A stretch of DNA of 64,000 bases, taken from Lachnospiraceae bacterium. GTDB taxonomy: Bacteria > Bacillota > Clostridia > Lachnospirales > Lachnospiraceae. The notes below the pieces were generated by a model. The model worked only from the letters and a program-made list of their open reading frames with translations. It did not search any database and had not been told where the DNA came from. The position numbers and the translations under genes are program-made. The stretch is taken from positions 39,281 to 103,280 of the forward strand of contig JAAWRC010000005.1 in assembly GCA_022800815.1 (NCBI GenBank), given 5' to 3'. Positions 1-9,915 of the stretch are shown here, piece after piece (the first letter of the stretch is position 1; each line of letters starts with the position of its first letter).

Positions 1-422
1 AAAGCCTGGGTGCATACTACCGGCTTCAGGATAACGGGTTCTATAAAATGGTAGAGCTTTCTCCGGCCGAGAGGAGGGAGTTGAAGGAAAAATTCCTGAA
101 GCTGGGGTTCAGCGCCTTGAATTTCACGGACAGCAGAAGCGTGTATCAGTTCTATCCCCTGGCAAGGCTGTGGTCTGACATTCAAACCTTGCTGCAAAAA
201 AACATCCCCCTCTGGCATCCGGCCACGGAGCCCGTTTCCGCCGGGGAAGTGTACCGTTATCTGACCGGAAAGGAATTTGTCAACCGACTGAACGGCCCCG
301 TGGCCGATTACGACTACAGAACCATTCATGCCGGGATTTTCGGCGGAAGGGACGGATACATCTGCCGGAAAGAGGACGTCCTCAGGGAGATCAGGACCTT
401 TTTAAGCCTGGAGGAATCGTGA
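1..422 (+). CDS. NAD(P)-dependent epimerase/SDR-like protein, C-terminal part (5' end outside window)
   Basis: The frame is open to the left edge (first full codon at position 3), so only the C-terminal 140 residues or so are present; the internal ATG at 48 is not a convincing start because it lacks a ribosome site and the frame continues upstream. The segment VYQFYPLARLWSDI followed by LWHPATEPVSAGEVYRYLTG resembles, from memory, the C-terminal half of clostridial sugar-nucleotide epimerase/SDR-type oxidoreductases found in polysaccharide clusters. The Rossmann motif would lie outside the window, so cofactor and substrate cannot be read. The stop TGA overlaps the next start by one base (TGATG), so it is probably co-translated with the membrane protein that follows. 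Confidence 0.5.
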   Translation, partial: SLGAYYRLQDNGFYKMVELSPAERRELKEKFLKLGFSALNFTDSRSVYQFYPLARLWSDIQTLLQKNIPLWHPATEPVSAGEVYRYLTGKEFVNRLNGPVADYDYRTIHAGIFGGRDGYICRKEDVLREIRTFLSLEES

Positions 423-3355
423 TGCAACTTATAAAAAAAGAAAAACTGTCCGCCTGTTTAAGGGGGATCGACAGACGGACCCTGTTTGTCGCAGCGTTCA
501 CGTCGCTGATCCTCTTGTTTTATATCAATCCCCTGGAGTCCGTCGGCGTAACGGAGTGGGACCGGACCTTTTCCCCCGCACTCCTCTCCGGAATCTCCAT
601 CGAAAAAAGGCTGCGGAATTTTTACCTTTTGTTTTTATGTTTCGTCCCGCTGTCCTTTTCCGTGGCTACGGTGTTTTACGCCTTTCTTTTTCATATTCGC
701 AGCAGCTACAAAAAAATTCACGTCCGATTCGACATCATGCTTCTCTGCGCCGTGGCGGCGGCCTGGCTTTCCAAATTTGCGACGGACAGCGCCGGTGACT
801 GTGCCCGCATGCTGATCCACAACCTCCTCGCCTTTCAGGGCATCCTGGCCGTCCTCGCACTGGTCGACGCCAGAGAGCAATTTCATTTTTCAGACGTTGT
901 TTTTTATTTTTCCGGATACATGATCGCCGTGGTGTCCCTGAACATTCTTTTCCGGATTCAGCAAATGCGGGTCAGTATTTTGATTGCGGGAATCCTCCTG
1001 CTCTGCCACGCAGCGCTCATCTGCAAAACCTCCGTCGGCCTGGAGACGAAAAGATTTCTGAATAATCTCATATGCCTGCTCATGTGGACTCCTGCCGTTT
1101 TTCGACTGGCGCTGGAGGGGATTTTTTTGTTTACGGAAAAAGGGAAGGCCATCACCGCTTACCGCACCGTCATCTGCCTGGTTTTTCTTGTTTTTGCGGC
1201 CCTGTCTGTCTGCGTCGTCTTTCTGCTCCGAAAAAGACCAAAGTCTCTCTCCTCCCTCGGGTATGCCGGCGTGATAACCGGCCTGGGGAGCCTGAGCTTT
1301 TTCGCATACGCTTATCAGCACGTGTGGCCCCTCTCCAGCTATGTCAACGTGTTCGAGGGGGGGAACGCCGCCGTCCTGGCAGACAGCGTTTTACACGGAA
1401 AGCTCCCCATCATTGACAATTTTTCCGCACATGCGTTGAGCGACGTGTGGGCACATTTTATCTACTATTTCATCCATTCCGACATAAAGACCGTTTTTGC
1501 CCACCCTTACCGCAATCTGTCCGCCCTGGTCGGAGTATTTGCCCTGTTTTACATTGTGAAAACTCTGTTTGACCGGGACGTCGCCCTTCTCTTCGTCTGC
1601 CTGTTCCCTTATAATTACTACAGCGTGAAGATCGCCTCCATCTGTCTGATCTCCGTTGCCGCCCTGCTTCATATCCTAAAGAAGCCCTCCTTCCGGTCGT
1701 ACCTGCTGTTCTGGTTCGTCCTTCTGGTCAGCGCCTTTACCGTCTACGACGAGGGCATGGCCCTGGGCATCGCCTGTATCTTCGCCTATCTCCTATTGAT
1801 CTGGAAAGAACGAAAAAGGCTGAAACAATTCCTGGCCGGCGGCGTGATCGTCGGGGGAGCCTCGCTCCTGTGTTATGTGACTTACGCCCTGCTTACGGGA
1901 ATTCCCGTCATCGCCCGTCTGCGGGAGTGGATTTCCGTAAGCCTGGGTTCCAATTCCACCTGGGCCTTGGCGGACTTCGGCGACCCGGCTTCGTTCGCCT
2001 TCCTGCTCTCCTACCTCGTGGTTCCGGCCTGCGCCACGGTCATACTGATCGCCACAGTCGTCAGCCTGATCAAAAGCAAAAAATTTTCCGTCTTGGCCGC
2101 AGTAGTAATCGTATTTGCCTTTGCAGAGCTCCTCTACATTCCCCGGACGATCGTCTTCCACAACCTGGCCGCCTGTTTCGGCCGAAACGGGGGAATTTTG
2201 TTCAATTATGCCCATTGGACTATCTCCCTGTTCGTGTTGTATCTGTGTTCCGTAAAAAACGTTTCCTATGAAAAACGGCTCCTCGCATGGGTCTGTACTT
2301 TCGGCATTCTCATCGTGTCGGAGGGTACATTTGTGACGGGAGTTCTGCCCTCCGGCTCCACTCCCATATTCGCTTCCGCCGCCGAAAGCTCCAAAAACTG
2401 GAATCTGCATGACGGCACCGACGACAACCTGGGGAAGGAAAGGATTGTCCTCGACGAGGCGGCCGTCGCCTTTCAGACGCAGTTTGAACGTTTATTCGAC
2501 GCACTGCTTTCCGATCAGCAAACTTTCATTGATTTTGCGAATGTCACCTCCCTGTACGTCCTTACCGGGAGGCCGAGGCCCTTCTACGTGGCCCAGTCTC
2601 CCAGCCTGCTGACGGGCCTGTACTCCCAGGAGCGCTATCTGGAGGAAATTTCGGAATATGACTGCCCGCTGGCAATCCTGGGGACGACGCAGGACAGCTA
2701 CACGCAGCAAATGACGGACATTCCCCATAACGTCCGTTACTATAAGATCGCCGAGTACATTTACAAAAACTACCGTCCCCTCGTGCGGACCGGGGATTTC
2801 GTGGTCTGGTGCAAAAAGGAGCTGCATTCGGAATTTGCGGCGACTCTGGACAGTGCCGCCTTTTGGGAAGCCGGATACGGTCTCGTGGATTACGGATACG
2901 ACGCCGCCCAGAAAAATTTGGACGAAAACGGCACCGTTCAGTTTTCTTACCTGCCTTACCACTCCTTCTCCCTCGGCATGATTCCCTATGCCTGGGCAAA
3001 TTATGACGAATACGAGGCCCGTGCCAATGACGTACTGGCCGTTCCCTGGGAGACGGCTGAAAATTCCTATGTTTTTTCGGGTTCCCAGGACGTACTCACG
3101 CCAACGGGAAACTATATAAAATTCGAATGCTTCAACCCCTCCGGTGAAAACATTGCCGTAACCGTCACCCTCTCAGACAGCGAACGTGAGACGATCCGGT
3201 ATGAATACTCCTTCACCGTCCTTCCCGGTTCGAACACGTATCTGATTCGATCCAGTCAGGACTATTTCTGGGAGGCCTTTTCGATTGATTCCGTCTGTTT
3301 CAGCAGTGAAAGTCCCTTTCAGACCAGCGGCTTAAGCATCCTCGAGGGAGACTGA
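422..3355 (+). CDS. Large polytopic membrane protein, first of a tandem paralogous pair; possibly GT-C-like
   Basis: About 977 residues. The ATG at 422 has GGAGG seven bases upstream; a GTG at 419 is also in frame. The first two thirds hold more than ten hydrophobic helices starting near residue 20; the last third (from about residue 640) is soluble and probably extracytoplasmic. Near residue 310 EGGNAAVLADSVLHGKLPII is followed by DNF, resembling the EG...GKxPxxDF signature of some GT-C-type bacterial membrane proteins. That link is an inference from a short motif. The next gene is a close homologue along its whole length. The neighbours (SDR-like protein, sugar isomerase, glycosyltransferase) point to surface glycan assembly. 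Substrate unknown. Confidence 0.8.
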   Translation: MQLIKKEKLSACLRGIDRRTLFVAAFTSLILLFYINPLESVGVTEWDRTFSPALLSGISIEKRLRNFYLLFLCFVPLSFSVATVFYAFLFHIRSSYKKIHVRFDIMLLCAVAAAWLSKFATDSAGDCARMLIHNLLAFQGILAVLALVDAREQFHFSDVVFYFSGYMIAVVSLNILFRIQQMRVSILIAGILLLCHAALICKTSVGLETKRFLNNLICLLMWTPAVFRLALEGIFLFTEKGKAITAYRTVICLVFLVFAALSVCVVFLLRKRPKSLSSLGYAGVITGLGSLSFFAYAYQHVWPLSSYVNVFEGGNAAVLADSVLHGKLPIIDNFSAHALSDVWAHFIYYFIHSDIKTVFAHPYRNLSALVGVFALFYIVKTLFDRDVALLFVCLFPYNYYSVKIASICLISVAALLHILKKPSFRSYLLFWFVLLVSAFTVYDEGMALGIACIFAYLLLIWKERKRLKQFLAGGVIVGGASLLCYVTYALLTGIPVIARLREWISVSLGSNSTWALADFGDPASFAFLLSYLVVPACATVILIATVVSLIKSKKFSVLAAVVIVFAFAELLYIPRTIVFHNLAACFGRNGGILFNYAHWTISLFVLYLCSVKNVSYEKRLLAWVCTFGILIVSEGTFVTGVLPSGSTPIFASAAESSKNWNLHDGTDDNLGKERIVLDEAAVAFQTQFERLFDALLSDQQTFIDFANVTSLYVLTGRPRPFYVAQSPSLLTGLYSQERYLEEISEYDCPLAILGTTQDSYTQQMTDIPHNVRYYKIAEYIYKNYRPLVRTGDFVVWCKKELHSEFAATLDSAAFWEAGYGLVDYGYDAAQKNLDENGTVQFSYLPYHSFSLGMIPYAWANYDEYEARANDVLAVPWETAENSYVFSGSQDVLTPTGNYIKFECFNPSGENIAVTVTLSDSERETIRYEYSFTVLPGSNTYLIRSSQDYFWEAFSIDSVCFSSESPFQTSGLSILEGD

Positions 3356-3401
3356 CGGACACGCATACCATCAACCATTTCAACACAGAAGGGAACAGAA
3401 C

Positions 3402-6332
3402 ATGAAGTTTGACATAAAAAAGCAAAAAATTAAACGGCTGTTAAAAGAAATAGACAAACGGACTCTGTTCATCTCGGCATTTGCGGCGCTCGTGGTTTTA
3501 TTTTATGTCAATCCACTGGGGCATGTCGCCCTGACAAAATGGAACCGGACGTTTTCCACCGCCGCCATTGCGGGAATCTCCATCGACAAGCGGATTCGAA
3601 ATTTTTATCTGCTGTTTTTATGTTTCATGCCGTTTTTTTTCGCAGTGTCCGTCGGATTTCATGCCTTATTTTTTCATTTCCGCAATGGATATAAGAAAAT
3701 CTGCCTGAGGCTTGACATCATCCTGCTGTTTTCTGTGGCGGCCGCCTATATTTCCAGATATGCTTCTTACCCGGCCGGGGACTTTTCACGCATACTGGTC
3801 AAAACCATTTTTTGTTTCCAGGTCACTCTGTTTCTGATTGCCCTGACGGATGCGGGACAGCTCTTTTCTTTTGCGGATATCACGGGCTTTTTGATCGGAT
3901 ACGTGACCCTTGTCCTTACCTCCAACATTCTTCTGCGGATTCCGATGAACGGAAGCCTCCTGATTGCGGGGATCCTTTTTGTTTGCTATGCCGCCTTGAT
4001 CTGCAGGACCTCCCTCGGCACAAAAATATTCAAATCCGCACAGAATTTCCTGTCCCTCCTCATGTGGCTTCCCGCCGTCCTCCGGCTGGTTCTGGAGGGC
4101 ATCTATTTCCTCACGGAAAAAGGACGCCACGTCCACGATTACTATACCATTGTCTGCCTGTCCAGCCTTATTTTTGTGATCCTAGCTGTTTCCATCGTCC
4201 TGTTTTTCAGAAAAAAAGACTATTCTTTTTCCGTTTTTGGATATGTCGGCGCCATAACCGGTTTTTCGGTCCTGGCCCTTTTTTCCTCCGCATACCAATA
4301 TGTATGCTCCTATCCCTCCTATGCGCATTTTTACGAGGCCGCCAATTCGAGCGTCCTGACAGACAGCCTCTTGCAGGGAAAACTTCCGGTCATCGATTAC
4401 TTTTCGGCCCATGCCCTGGGAGACGTTTGGACCCGGCTTGTCTACTGTATCCTCCACTCGGATATAAAGGGAATTTTTGTCGATCCTTACTGGGGCCTTG
4501 CCGTTTTAGCCGGTCTGCTGGCATTGTTTTACGTGCTCAAAAACTTATTCGGGGCGGAAACCGCCGTTCTGTTCGTCTGTTTCTATCCCTTCCTCTGCGA
4601 TACGGCCAAGGTTACTTCCGTCTGCCTGATCTCTATTGCCGCCCTGCTGTACATCACGAAAAAGAAAACCTTCCGGGCGTATCTCTGGTTTTGGTTTTTG
4701 ATCCTGATCAGCGCATTCACCACCTACGACGAGGGAATCTCCCTGGGCATTGCGTGCATTATCGCTTATCTGATATTCATTTTCAGAGAAAAAACGAACC
4801 TGAAGCGTTTTATCCTCGGCGGGGCGACGGTCGGAGGCCTCGCCCTTCTCTCCTACGTCCTCTACGCCCTGGCCACCGGTGTCCCCGTCATTTCCAGGCT
4901 GAGGGAATGGATTTCCGTAAGCGTAGGCTCCAATTCCTCCTGGGCGACGGCAGACTTCGGCAACATCACGAGCTTCACCTTTCTGTTTTCCTATTTCCTG
5001 ATTCCGATAACCGCCGTCGCCATATCGGGCACGATCATCTTTCAGTTCGTCCGAAAGAAAGAGGCTTCCCGCCTGGCAGCCGTAACCCTCGCTTTCGCCC
5101 TCGTGGAACTTTTGTATTTTACCAGGGGCGTCTTATATCACAATTTGACCGTGTGTGACGTCCAGACGGGGGTATTGTTCAATTACGTTCATTGGGCAAT
5201 TTCCCTGTTCGCCCTCTATTTGTTCACGCAAAAAAAGAAATCTTTCGAAAAAGGGCTTTTCGTATGGCTTGGTGCATTCGGACTGATGCTCCTTGCAGAG
5301 GGCGCCTGGGTGACTGGCGGAATTCCCCAGGGTTCTTCCGTCGTCTACGCCCACGCTGCGAACGCCTCCCAAAATTGGAACCTGCACAACAACACGACGG
5401 AAAACTGCGGGCAGGAACGGATCCTCTATGACGAAACCTTTACCGCCTTTGCGGATCCCTTTAACAAACTGTTTGACACGCTGCTGACAAAAGACCAGAC
5501 CTTCCTTGATTTCGCAAACGTCACCTCCCTATATGCCCTTACCGGAAAAGTCCGACCCTGCTACGTCGGCCAGAGCCCCAGCCTCCTGACGGATCTGTAT
5601 TCGCAGGAACGCTTTTTCAGCGAGATCGCCGAACACGACTGCCCGCTGGCCGTTCTGGGCACCACCGAGGACCCCTTCACCCAGCAGATGCTCAACATCC
5701 CGCACAACATCCGCTATTACAAAATTGCCGAGTACATCTATAAAAATTACCGTCCGCTCGTAAAAACCGGGGATTTCGTCATCTGGTGCAAAAGGGAACT
5801 GCATTCCGGATTCACCGAACGCCTGGAAGGCCTTGCCGCCAATGACGCAGGGTATGAGCTTGTGGATTACGGATACGACGACGCCGAAAAAACCCTGGAT
5901 GAAAACGGCACCGTTCAGTTTTCTTACCGTCTGTATCACTCATTCTCGCTGGAAATGCTTCCATATATCTGGGCAAATTACGACAACTATGATGCCGTCG
6001 AAAACGAAGTGCTGATGACCCCCGCTCCCTCCGGTGAAAATTCCTATGCATTCCCCGGCTCCCAGAGCGTGATCAACCCGGAGGGAAATTACGTGAAATT
6101 TGACTGTTTCAATCCCCTTGACTCCGCCATCCAGGTAACCGTCATTTTCCGGGACGGCGCAAGGGAGTCAATAAGATATGAATACAGGTTCACCGTTCTT
6201 CCCGGCTCAAACACCTACCTCATCCGGGCAAGTCAGGATTACTTCTGGGAGGCATTTAACATCGACACCATGGAATTTAACAGTGAAAACGGATTCCAGG
6301 TCACCAATTTAAACATACTGAAAGGAGATTGA
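3402..6332 (+). CDS. Large polytopic membrane protein, second copy of the tandem pair
   Basis: 976 residues, colinear with the preceding protein from the charged N-terminus (KRLLKEIDKRTLF against SACLRGIDRRTLF) through the helices, the GKLPVIDYFSAHALGDVW motif, the TTYDEG segment and the soluble tail (AEYIYKNYRPLVKTGDF is almost identical in both). Its ATG at 3402 follows AAGGG; 46 bases separate it from the upstream stop. The pair looks like a gene duplication in which the soluble C-terminal region is best conserved and the loops have drifted. Both could be subunits of one machine or act on different sugars. Function unknown; a membrane glycosyltransferase-like role is suggested only by context and the short motif. 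Confidence 0.8.
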   Translation: MKFDIKKQKIKRLLKEIDKRTLFISAFAALVVLFYVNPLGHVALTKWNRTFSTAAIAGISIDKRIRNFYLLFLCFMPFFFAVSVGFHALFFHFRNGYKKICLRLDIILLFSVAAAYISRYASYPAGDFSRILVKTIFCFQVTLFLIALTDAGQLFSFADITGFLIGYVTLVLTSNILLRIPMNGSLLIAGILFVCYAALICRTSLGTKIFKSAQNFLSLLMWLPAVLRLVLEGIYFLTEKGRHVHDYYTIVCLSSLIFVILAVSIVLFFRKKDYSFSVFGYVGAITGFSVLALFSSAYQYVCSYPSYAHFYEAANSSVLTDSLLQGKLPVIDYFSAHALGDVWTRLVYCILHSDIKGIFVDPYWGLAVLAGLLALFYVLKNLFGAETAVLFVCFYPFLCDTAKVTSVCLISIAALLYITKKKTFRAYLWFWFLILISAFTTYDEGISLGIACIIAYLIFIFREKTNLKRFILGGATVGGLALLSYVLYALATGVPVISRLREWISVSVGSNSSWATADFGNITSFTFLFSYFLIPITAVAISGTIIFQFVRKKEASRLAAVTLAFALVELLYFTRGVLYHNLTVCDVQTGVLFNYVHWAISLFALYLFTQKKKSFEKGLFVWLGAFGLMLLAEGAWVTGGIPQGSSVVYAHAANASQNWNLHNNTTENCGQERILYDETFTAFADPFNKLFDTLLTKDQTFLDFANVTSLYALTGKVRPCYVGQSPSLLTDLYSQERFFSEIAEHDCPLAVLGTTEDPFTQQMLNIPHNIRYYKIAEYIYKNYRPLVKTGDFVIWCKRELHSGFTERLEGLAANDAGYELVDYGYDDAEKTLDENGTVQFSYRLYHSFSLEMLPYIWANYDNYDAVENEVLMTPAPSGENSYAFPGSQSVINPEGNYVKFDCFNPLDSAIQVTVIFRDGARESIRYEYRFTVLPGSNTYLIRASQDYFWEAFNIDTMEFNSENGFQVTNLNILKGD

Positions 6333-6335
6333 ACC

Positions 6336-7148
6336 ATGAATTTATCCATCTCAAACATCGGCTGGCCGGCCGAACTGGATTCTCAGATCTATGCCCTGAT
6401 GAAGAAGCACGGGTATTCCGGCCTGGAAATAGCTCCCACCAGAATCTTTCCGGAACGGCCCTATGAACGGCTGGAGGAGGCGGCGGCCTGGCGCAGGCAT
6501 TTGAAAAGCGACCATCAATTCTGCATTCCGTCCATGCAGTCCATCTGGTACGGACGCACGGAAAAGCTCTTCGGCGCAGACTCCGAGCGTGAGGTACTGA
6601 AGGAATATACAAAAAAGGCGATCGATTTTGCCGCCGTGATCGGCTGCAGAAACCTGGTGTTCGGCTGCCCCAGGAACCGGGTTCTCCCCGAGGGCCAAAC
6701 CCCGGAGGCGGCCATTGAGTTTTTCAGGGAAATCGGCGACTATGCGGCCGAGAAGGGAACCGTCATCGGCATGGAGGCCAATCCGCCCATCTATCACACG
6801 AATTTTATCAATGACACGGGCTCCGCCCTGGCCCTGATCAGGGAAGTGGCTTCTGACGGATTCCTGCTGAATCTTGACATCGGAACCATGATTCACAACC
6901 AGGAATCCGTGTCCGCCCTTTCTGGAAACGTGCGGTATGTGAATCACGTGCATGTCAGCGAACCCGGGTTAAAACCGCCCGTCCCAAGACCGCTCCATGA
7001 AGAACTGTTCCGTCTTCTGAAAAGCGAAAAGTATGCGGGATTCATTTCCATCGAGATGGGTAAGACGGAATCTCTCCCAGATATTGAAAATGCCTTGCAC
7101 TATGTAAAAACCATCTTCGCAGAAAAGGAGTCTTCCCATGATCTATGA
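6336..7148 (+). CDS. Sugar phosphate isomerase/epimerase, xylose-isomerase-like TIM barrel
   Basis: 270 residues. AAGGAG lies eight bases before the ATG and overlaps the end of the preceding gene, so translation is likely coupled. The pattern YSGLEIAPTRIFPE, then AAVIGCRNLVFGCPR, EKGTVIGMEANP, FLLNLDIGTM, YVNHVHVSEPG and FISIEMGK is the usual beta-strand order of the AP-endonuclease-2/xylose-isomerase-like barrel, with Glu, His, Asp and Glu metal ligands in the expected places. Such proteins isomerise or epimerise sugars or polyols. Its position between membrane proteins and a glycosyltransferase suggests it supplies or edits a sugar precursor. The actual substrate cannot be read. Confidence 0.8.
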   Translation: MNLSISNIGWPAELDSQIYALMKKHGYSGLEIAPTRIFPERPYERLEEAAAWRRHLKSDHQFCIPSMQSIWYGRTEKLFGADSEREVLKEYTKKAIDFAAVIGCRNLVFGCPRNRVLPEGQTPEAAIEFFREIGDYAAEKGTVIGMEANPPIYHTNFINDTGSALALIREVASDGFLLNLDIGTMIHNQESVSALSGNVRYVNHVHVSEPGLKPPVPRPLHEELFRLLKSEKYAGFISIEMGKTESLPDIENALHYVKTIFAEKESSHDL

Positions 7149-7932
7149 AAGGCAGACCGGGGTTCCTAAATTTGAAGCCCATGAATATTCGGAAAAATCC
7201 AAAAACTACGTCGTCCTGATCCCGATCATCAACGAGGGAGATCGAATTATCAGAGAGCTAAAACGCGCTCACAGGGCCCACATCGCAGACCATGCGGACC
7301 TCGTCATCTGTGACGGCGGTTCCACCGACGGCTGCACAGAAGAAGCCAGGCTCCGCAAGCTGGGTGTCAACACTCTTCTGGTAAAACAGGATGTCGGCAG
7401 ACAGGGAGCACAGCTGCGCATGGGAATCTTCTGGGCGCTTAGAAGAGGCTACGAAGGGATCATCACCATTGACGGAAACAACAAGGACAGCATAGAGGAC
7501 GTTCCTTCCTTTATAAAAAAACTAAACGATGGCTACGACCTTATCCAGGGTTCCCGATTCATAAAGGGCGGAAGAGCAGTCAACACGCCGCTCATCCGAT
7601 TGTTGTCCGTAAAGTTGATCCACGCCCCCGTCATTTCGTTGACTGCGCACCAGAGATTCACGGACACCACGAACGCTTACCGCGCCTATTCCACAAGATA
7701 CCTGCGGGATGAACGGGTGCAGCCGCTTCGGGACGTCTTCGTAACCTATGAGCTGCTGGCATACCTCTCCGTGAGGGCGACGCAGCTTGGCTATAAGGCA
7801 TGTGAGATTCCCGTGACCAGGGCGTATCCGAAAACGGGGAAAACGCCGACAAAAATCAGCTTTTTTAAGGGAAATAGCGATTTAATGAAAATTCTATTTA
7901 AAAATCTGTTTGGCGCCTATCGGCCCAAATAG
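7138..7932 (+). CDS. Family 2 glycosyltransferase, dolichyl-phosphate-mannose-synthase-like
   Basis: 264 residues, overlapping the previous gene by 11 bases with AAGGAG seven bases before the ATG. VVLIPIINEGDRI opens the GT-A fold, LVICDGGSTDGC carries the nucleotide-binding Asp, and IITIDGNNKDS supplies the DxD-like acidic cluster; LIQGSRFIKGGR is typical of the DPM1/polyprenyl-phosphate glycosyltransferase branch. No transmembrane helix is visible, so it is a soluble or peripheral enzyme that probably loads a sugar onto a lipid phosphate carrier. It is the last gene of the plus-strand cluster and is followed within five bases by a terminator hairpin. Donor sugar unknown. Confidence 0.88.
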   Translation: MIYERQTGVPKFEAHEYSEKSKNYVVLIPIINEGDRIIRELKRAHRAHIADHADLVICDGGSTDGCTEEARLRKLGVNTLLVKQDVGRQGAQLRMGIFWALRRGYEGIITIDGNNKDSIEDVPSFIKKLNDGYDLIQGSRFIKGGRAVNTPLIRLLSVKLIHAPVISLTAHQRFTDTTNAYRAYSTRYLRDERVQPLRDVFVTYELLAYLSVRATQLGYKACEIPVTRAYPKTGKTPTKISFFKGNSDLMKILFKNLFGAYRPK

Positions 7933-7936
7933 CAAG

Positions 7937-7964
7937 GACTCCGGCCCAAAGGCCGGAGTCTTTT
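7937..7964 (+). terminator. Rho-independent terminator of the polysaccharide cluster
   Basis: Perfect 10-bp stem GACTCCGGCC / GGCCGGAGTC with loop CAAA, then TTTT. The U tract is only on the plus-strand side, so it serves the glycosyltransferase operon; for the convergent leuA it could act only as a weak pause. Confidence 0.85.
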
Positions 7965-7989
7965 CGTCCTGTCAAACTTTATGGATTCC

Positions 7990-9645
7990 CTACTTGAACA
8001 ACCGGTTCAGTCCACTGAACAGCGCCCGGTGGGAGGCCCTGGTAATGTTGGGGCTCACGCCGACGCCGTGGGTCACCTTCCCGGTCTTCACGTCCATGAC
8101 CTTGATGTAGGCCGCCGCCTGGGCGTGGGAGCCCTCCCCCAGCGCATGCTCCGAGTAGTCCAACACCTTCACATGGACGCCCGTGGTCTGCTCGATGGCC
8201 TCCCGCACCGCATCGATGGGGCCGTTCCCCACTCCCGTGGCCGAACGGATGGAACCGTCATACTTGAAGGTCAGCTTCGCCCTGGTATCCACCTCTCCCA
8301 CGTCCGCAGTCTCGCAGCGGATAAAACCGAAGGGTTCCTTGGCGGCCAGATACTCGCTCTTGAAGAGCTCCATGATCTGCTCCGGCACCACCTCCCCGTG
8401 GGCCTCGGCCACCGGCTGGACCACGTCCGCAAACTCCTTGTGCATGTCCTTGGGAAGCTTGAATCCGTAGAAGGTATCCATGACGAAGGCCACGCCGCCC
8501 TTTCCGGACTGGCTGTTGATGCGGACGATGGGCTCGTAATCCCGTCCCAGATCGGAGGGATCCACCGGAAGATAGGGAACCTCCCAGTAGGGATTATTCC
8601 TGGTCTTCATGGCCTTCACGCCCTTGTTGATGGCATCCTGGTGGGAACCGGAGAAAGCGGTGAACACCAGCTTCCCTGCGTAAGGATGCCTGGGATCGAT
8701 CTCCATCTTGGTGCATCTCTCGTACACGTCTATGATCTCCCGGATATTCTCAATATTCAGTCCCGGGTTGACTCCCTGGCTGAACATGTTGTAGGCGACC
8801 GTCAGGACGTCCACGTTTCCGGTCCGCTCCCCGTTCCCGAAAAGCGTCCCCTCCACCCGGTCCGCACCGGCAAGAAGCGCCAGCTCCGTGGCGGCCACGC
8901 CGCTTCCCCGGTCGTTGTGGGGATGCACGCTCAAAATAATGGACTCCCGGTCCTTGAAATGGGTATGCATCCACTCGATTCGGTCCGCATAAACGTTCGG
9001 CGTCGTCATCTCCACCGTGGCCGGGAGATTGACGATCATCGGGTGCTCCTTCGTGGGCCCCCAAGTTTCCTGGACCGCCGTGCAGACCTCAAGCGCATAA
9101 TCCAGTTCCGTCCCCGTAAAGCTCTCCGGGGAATACTCCAGCACGATCTCCCCGTCAAAGGAAGCAGCCCGCTCCTTCACCATCCTGGTCCCATCCACAG
9201 CGATCTGTTTGATGTGCTCCCTGTCCATGCCGAAGACCACGTCCCGCTGAAGGGTGGAGGTGGAATTGTAGATATGCACCACCGCCCGCTTGATCCCCTG
9301 GAGGGATTCAAAGGTTCTCTCGATCAACGGCTCCCTGCACTGCACCAGCACCTGCACCAGCACGTCGTCCGGGATCAGCCTCCGGTCCACGAGCTGCCGC
9401 AGGAAATCATACTCGATCTGGGAAGCCGCCGGGAAGCCGATCTCGATCTCCTTGAAGCCGAGCTTCACGAGGAGGTTGAACATCTCGATCTTCTCTTCCA
9501 CCACCATGGGCTCGATGAGCGCCTGATTTCCATCCCGCAAATCCACGCTGCACCAGGAAGGCGCCTTCTCGATCTGCTTCCCCGGCCAGGTGCGCTCCGG
9601 AAAATCCACCACGGGTACCCTCTTATATCTCTGATAATTTAACAT
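7990..9645 (-). CDS. leuA: 2-isopropylmalate synthase, long form
   Basis: 551 residues. Condenses acetyl-CoA with 2-ketoisovalerate in the first committed step of leucine synthesis. The N-terminal barrel starts with WCSVDLRDGNQALIEPM (metal and substrate site), contains the HPHNDRGSG and LFGNGERTGNVD signatures, and ends in a C-terminal regulatory LeuA dimer domain (YDGSIRSATGVGNGPIDAV) responsible in the family for leucine feedback. The length and the NPYWEVPYLPVDPSDLGRDY segment place it in the long-form LeuA group. It stands alone, without leuBCD next to it. No T-box signature is visible in its leader. Confidence 0.97.
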   Translation of the reverse strand: MLNYQRYKRVPVVDFPERTWPGKQIEKAPSWCSVDLRDGNQALIEPMVVEEKIEMFNLLVKLGFKEIEIGFPAASQIEYDFLRQLVDRRLIPDDVLVQVLVQCREPLIERTFESLQGIKRAVVHIYNSTSTLQRDVVFGMDREHIKQIAVDGTRMVKERAASFDGEIVLEYSPESFTGTELDYALEVCTAVQETWGPTKEHPMIVNLPATVEMTTPNVYADRIEWMHTHFKDRESIILSVHPHNDRGSGVAATELALLAGADRVEGTLFGNGERTGNVDVLTVAYNMFSQGVNPGLNIENIREIIDVYERCTKMEIDPRHPYAGKLVFTAFSGSHQDAINKGVKAMKTRNNPYWEVPYLPVDPSDLGRDYEPIVRINSQSGKGGVAFVMDTFYGFKLPKDMHKEFADVVQPVAEAHGEVVPEQIMELFKSEYLAAKEPFGFIRCETADVGEVDTRAKLTFKYDGSIRSATGVGNGPIDAVREAIEQTTGVHVKVLDYSEHALGEGSHAQAAAYIKVMDVKTGKVTHGVGVSPNITRASHRALFSGLNRLFK

Positions 9646-9886
9646 GATTTATCGTCCTCTCTTATCTATGCTTTCTCCATGCTCTTTTTCACGTTTTCCG
9701 TCCTGTTCCCCATTCTGTCCCGATGCCGCACAGCTTCTGCCTCATAGTCGATAAATCACGCCGTACTTCCTTATTATATACATCTTGATCTTCGAGCCGC
9801 CTCTGTCTCTCCCAGCCCCATCCGTCATCATTCCCATCTGTCCTTATTTTTTCGGGAACGTTTTCCGCCGTCCCCGCCATTTTTTC

Positions 9887-9915
9887 AGTATAACATACCT
9901 GCCCCCAGATTACAA
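9887..9915 (-). promoter_or_regulatory. leuA promoter with a long leader
   Basis: Minus-strand -35 TTGTAA (9910-9915) and -10 TATACT (9887-9892) are 17 bp apart. Transcription from about 9880 gives a leader of roughly 235 bases before the ATG at 9645. The non-coding interval 9646-9998 shows no T-box motif. One short minus-strand reading frame near 9787 (MYIIRKYGVIYRL) is present, but it is not leucine-rich and there is no clear attenuator. Confidence 0.6.

Noticed and set aside
7981..9642. 553-codon plus-strand ORF opposite leuA
   Set aside because: It is the antisense shadow of leuA; the minus strand carries all catalytic motifs of isopropylmalate synthase.
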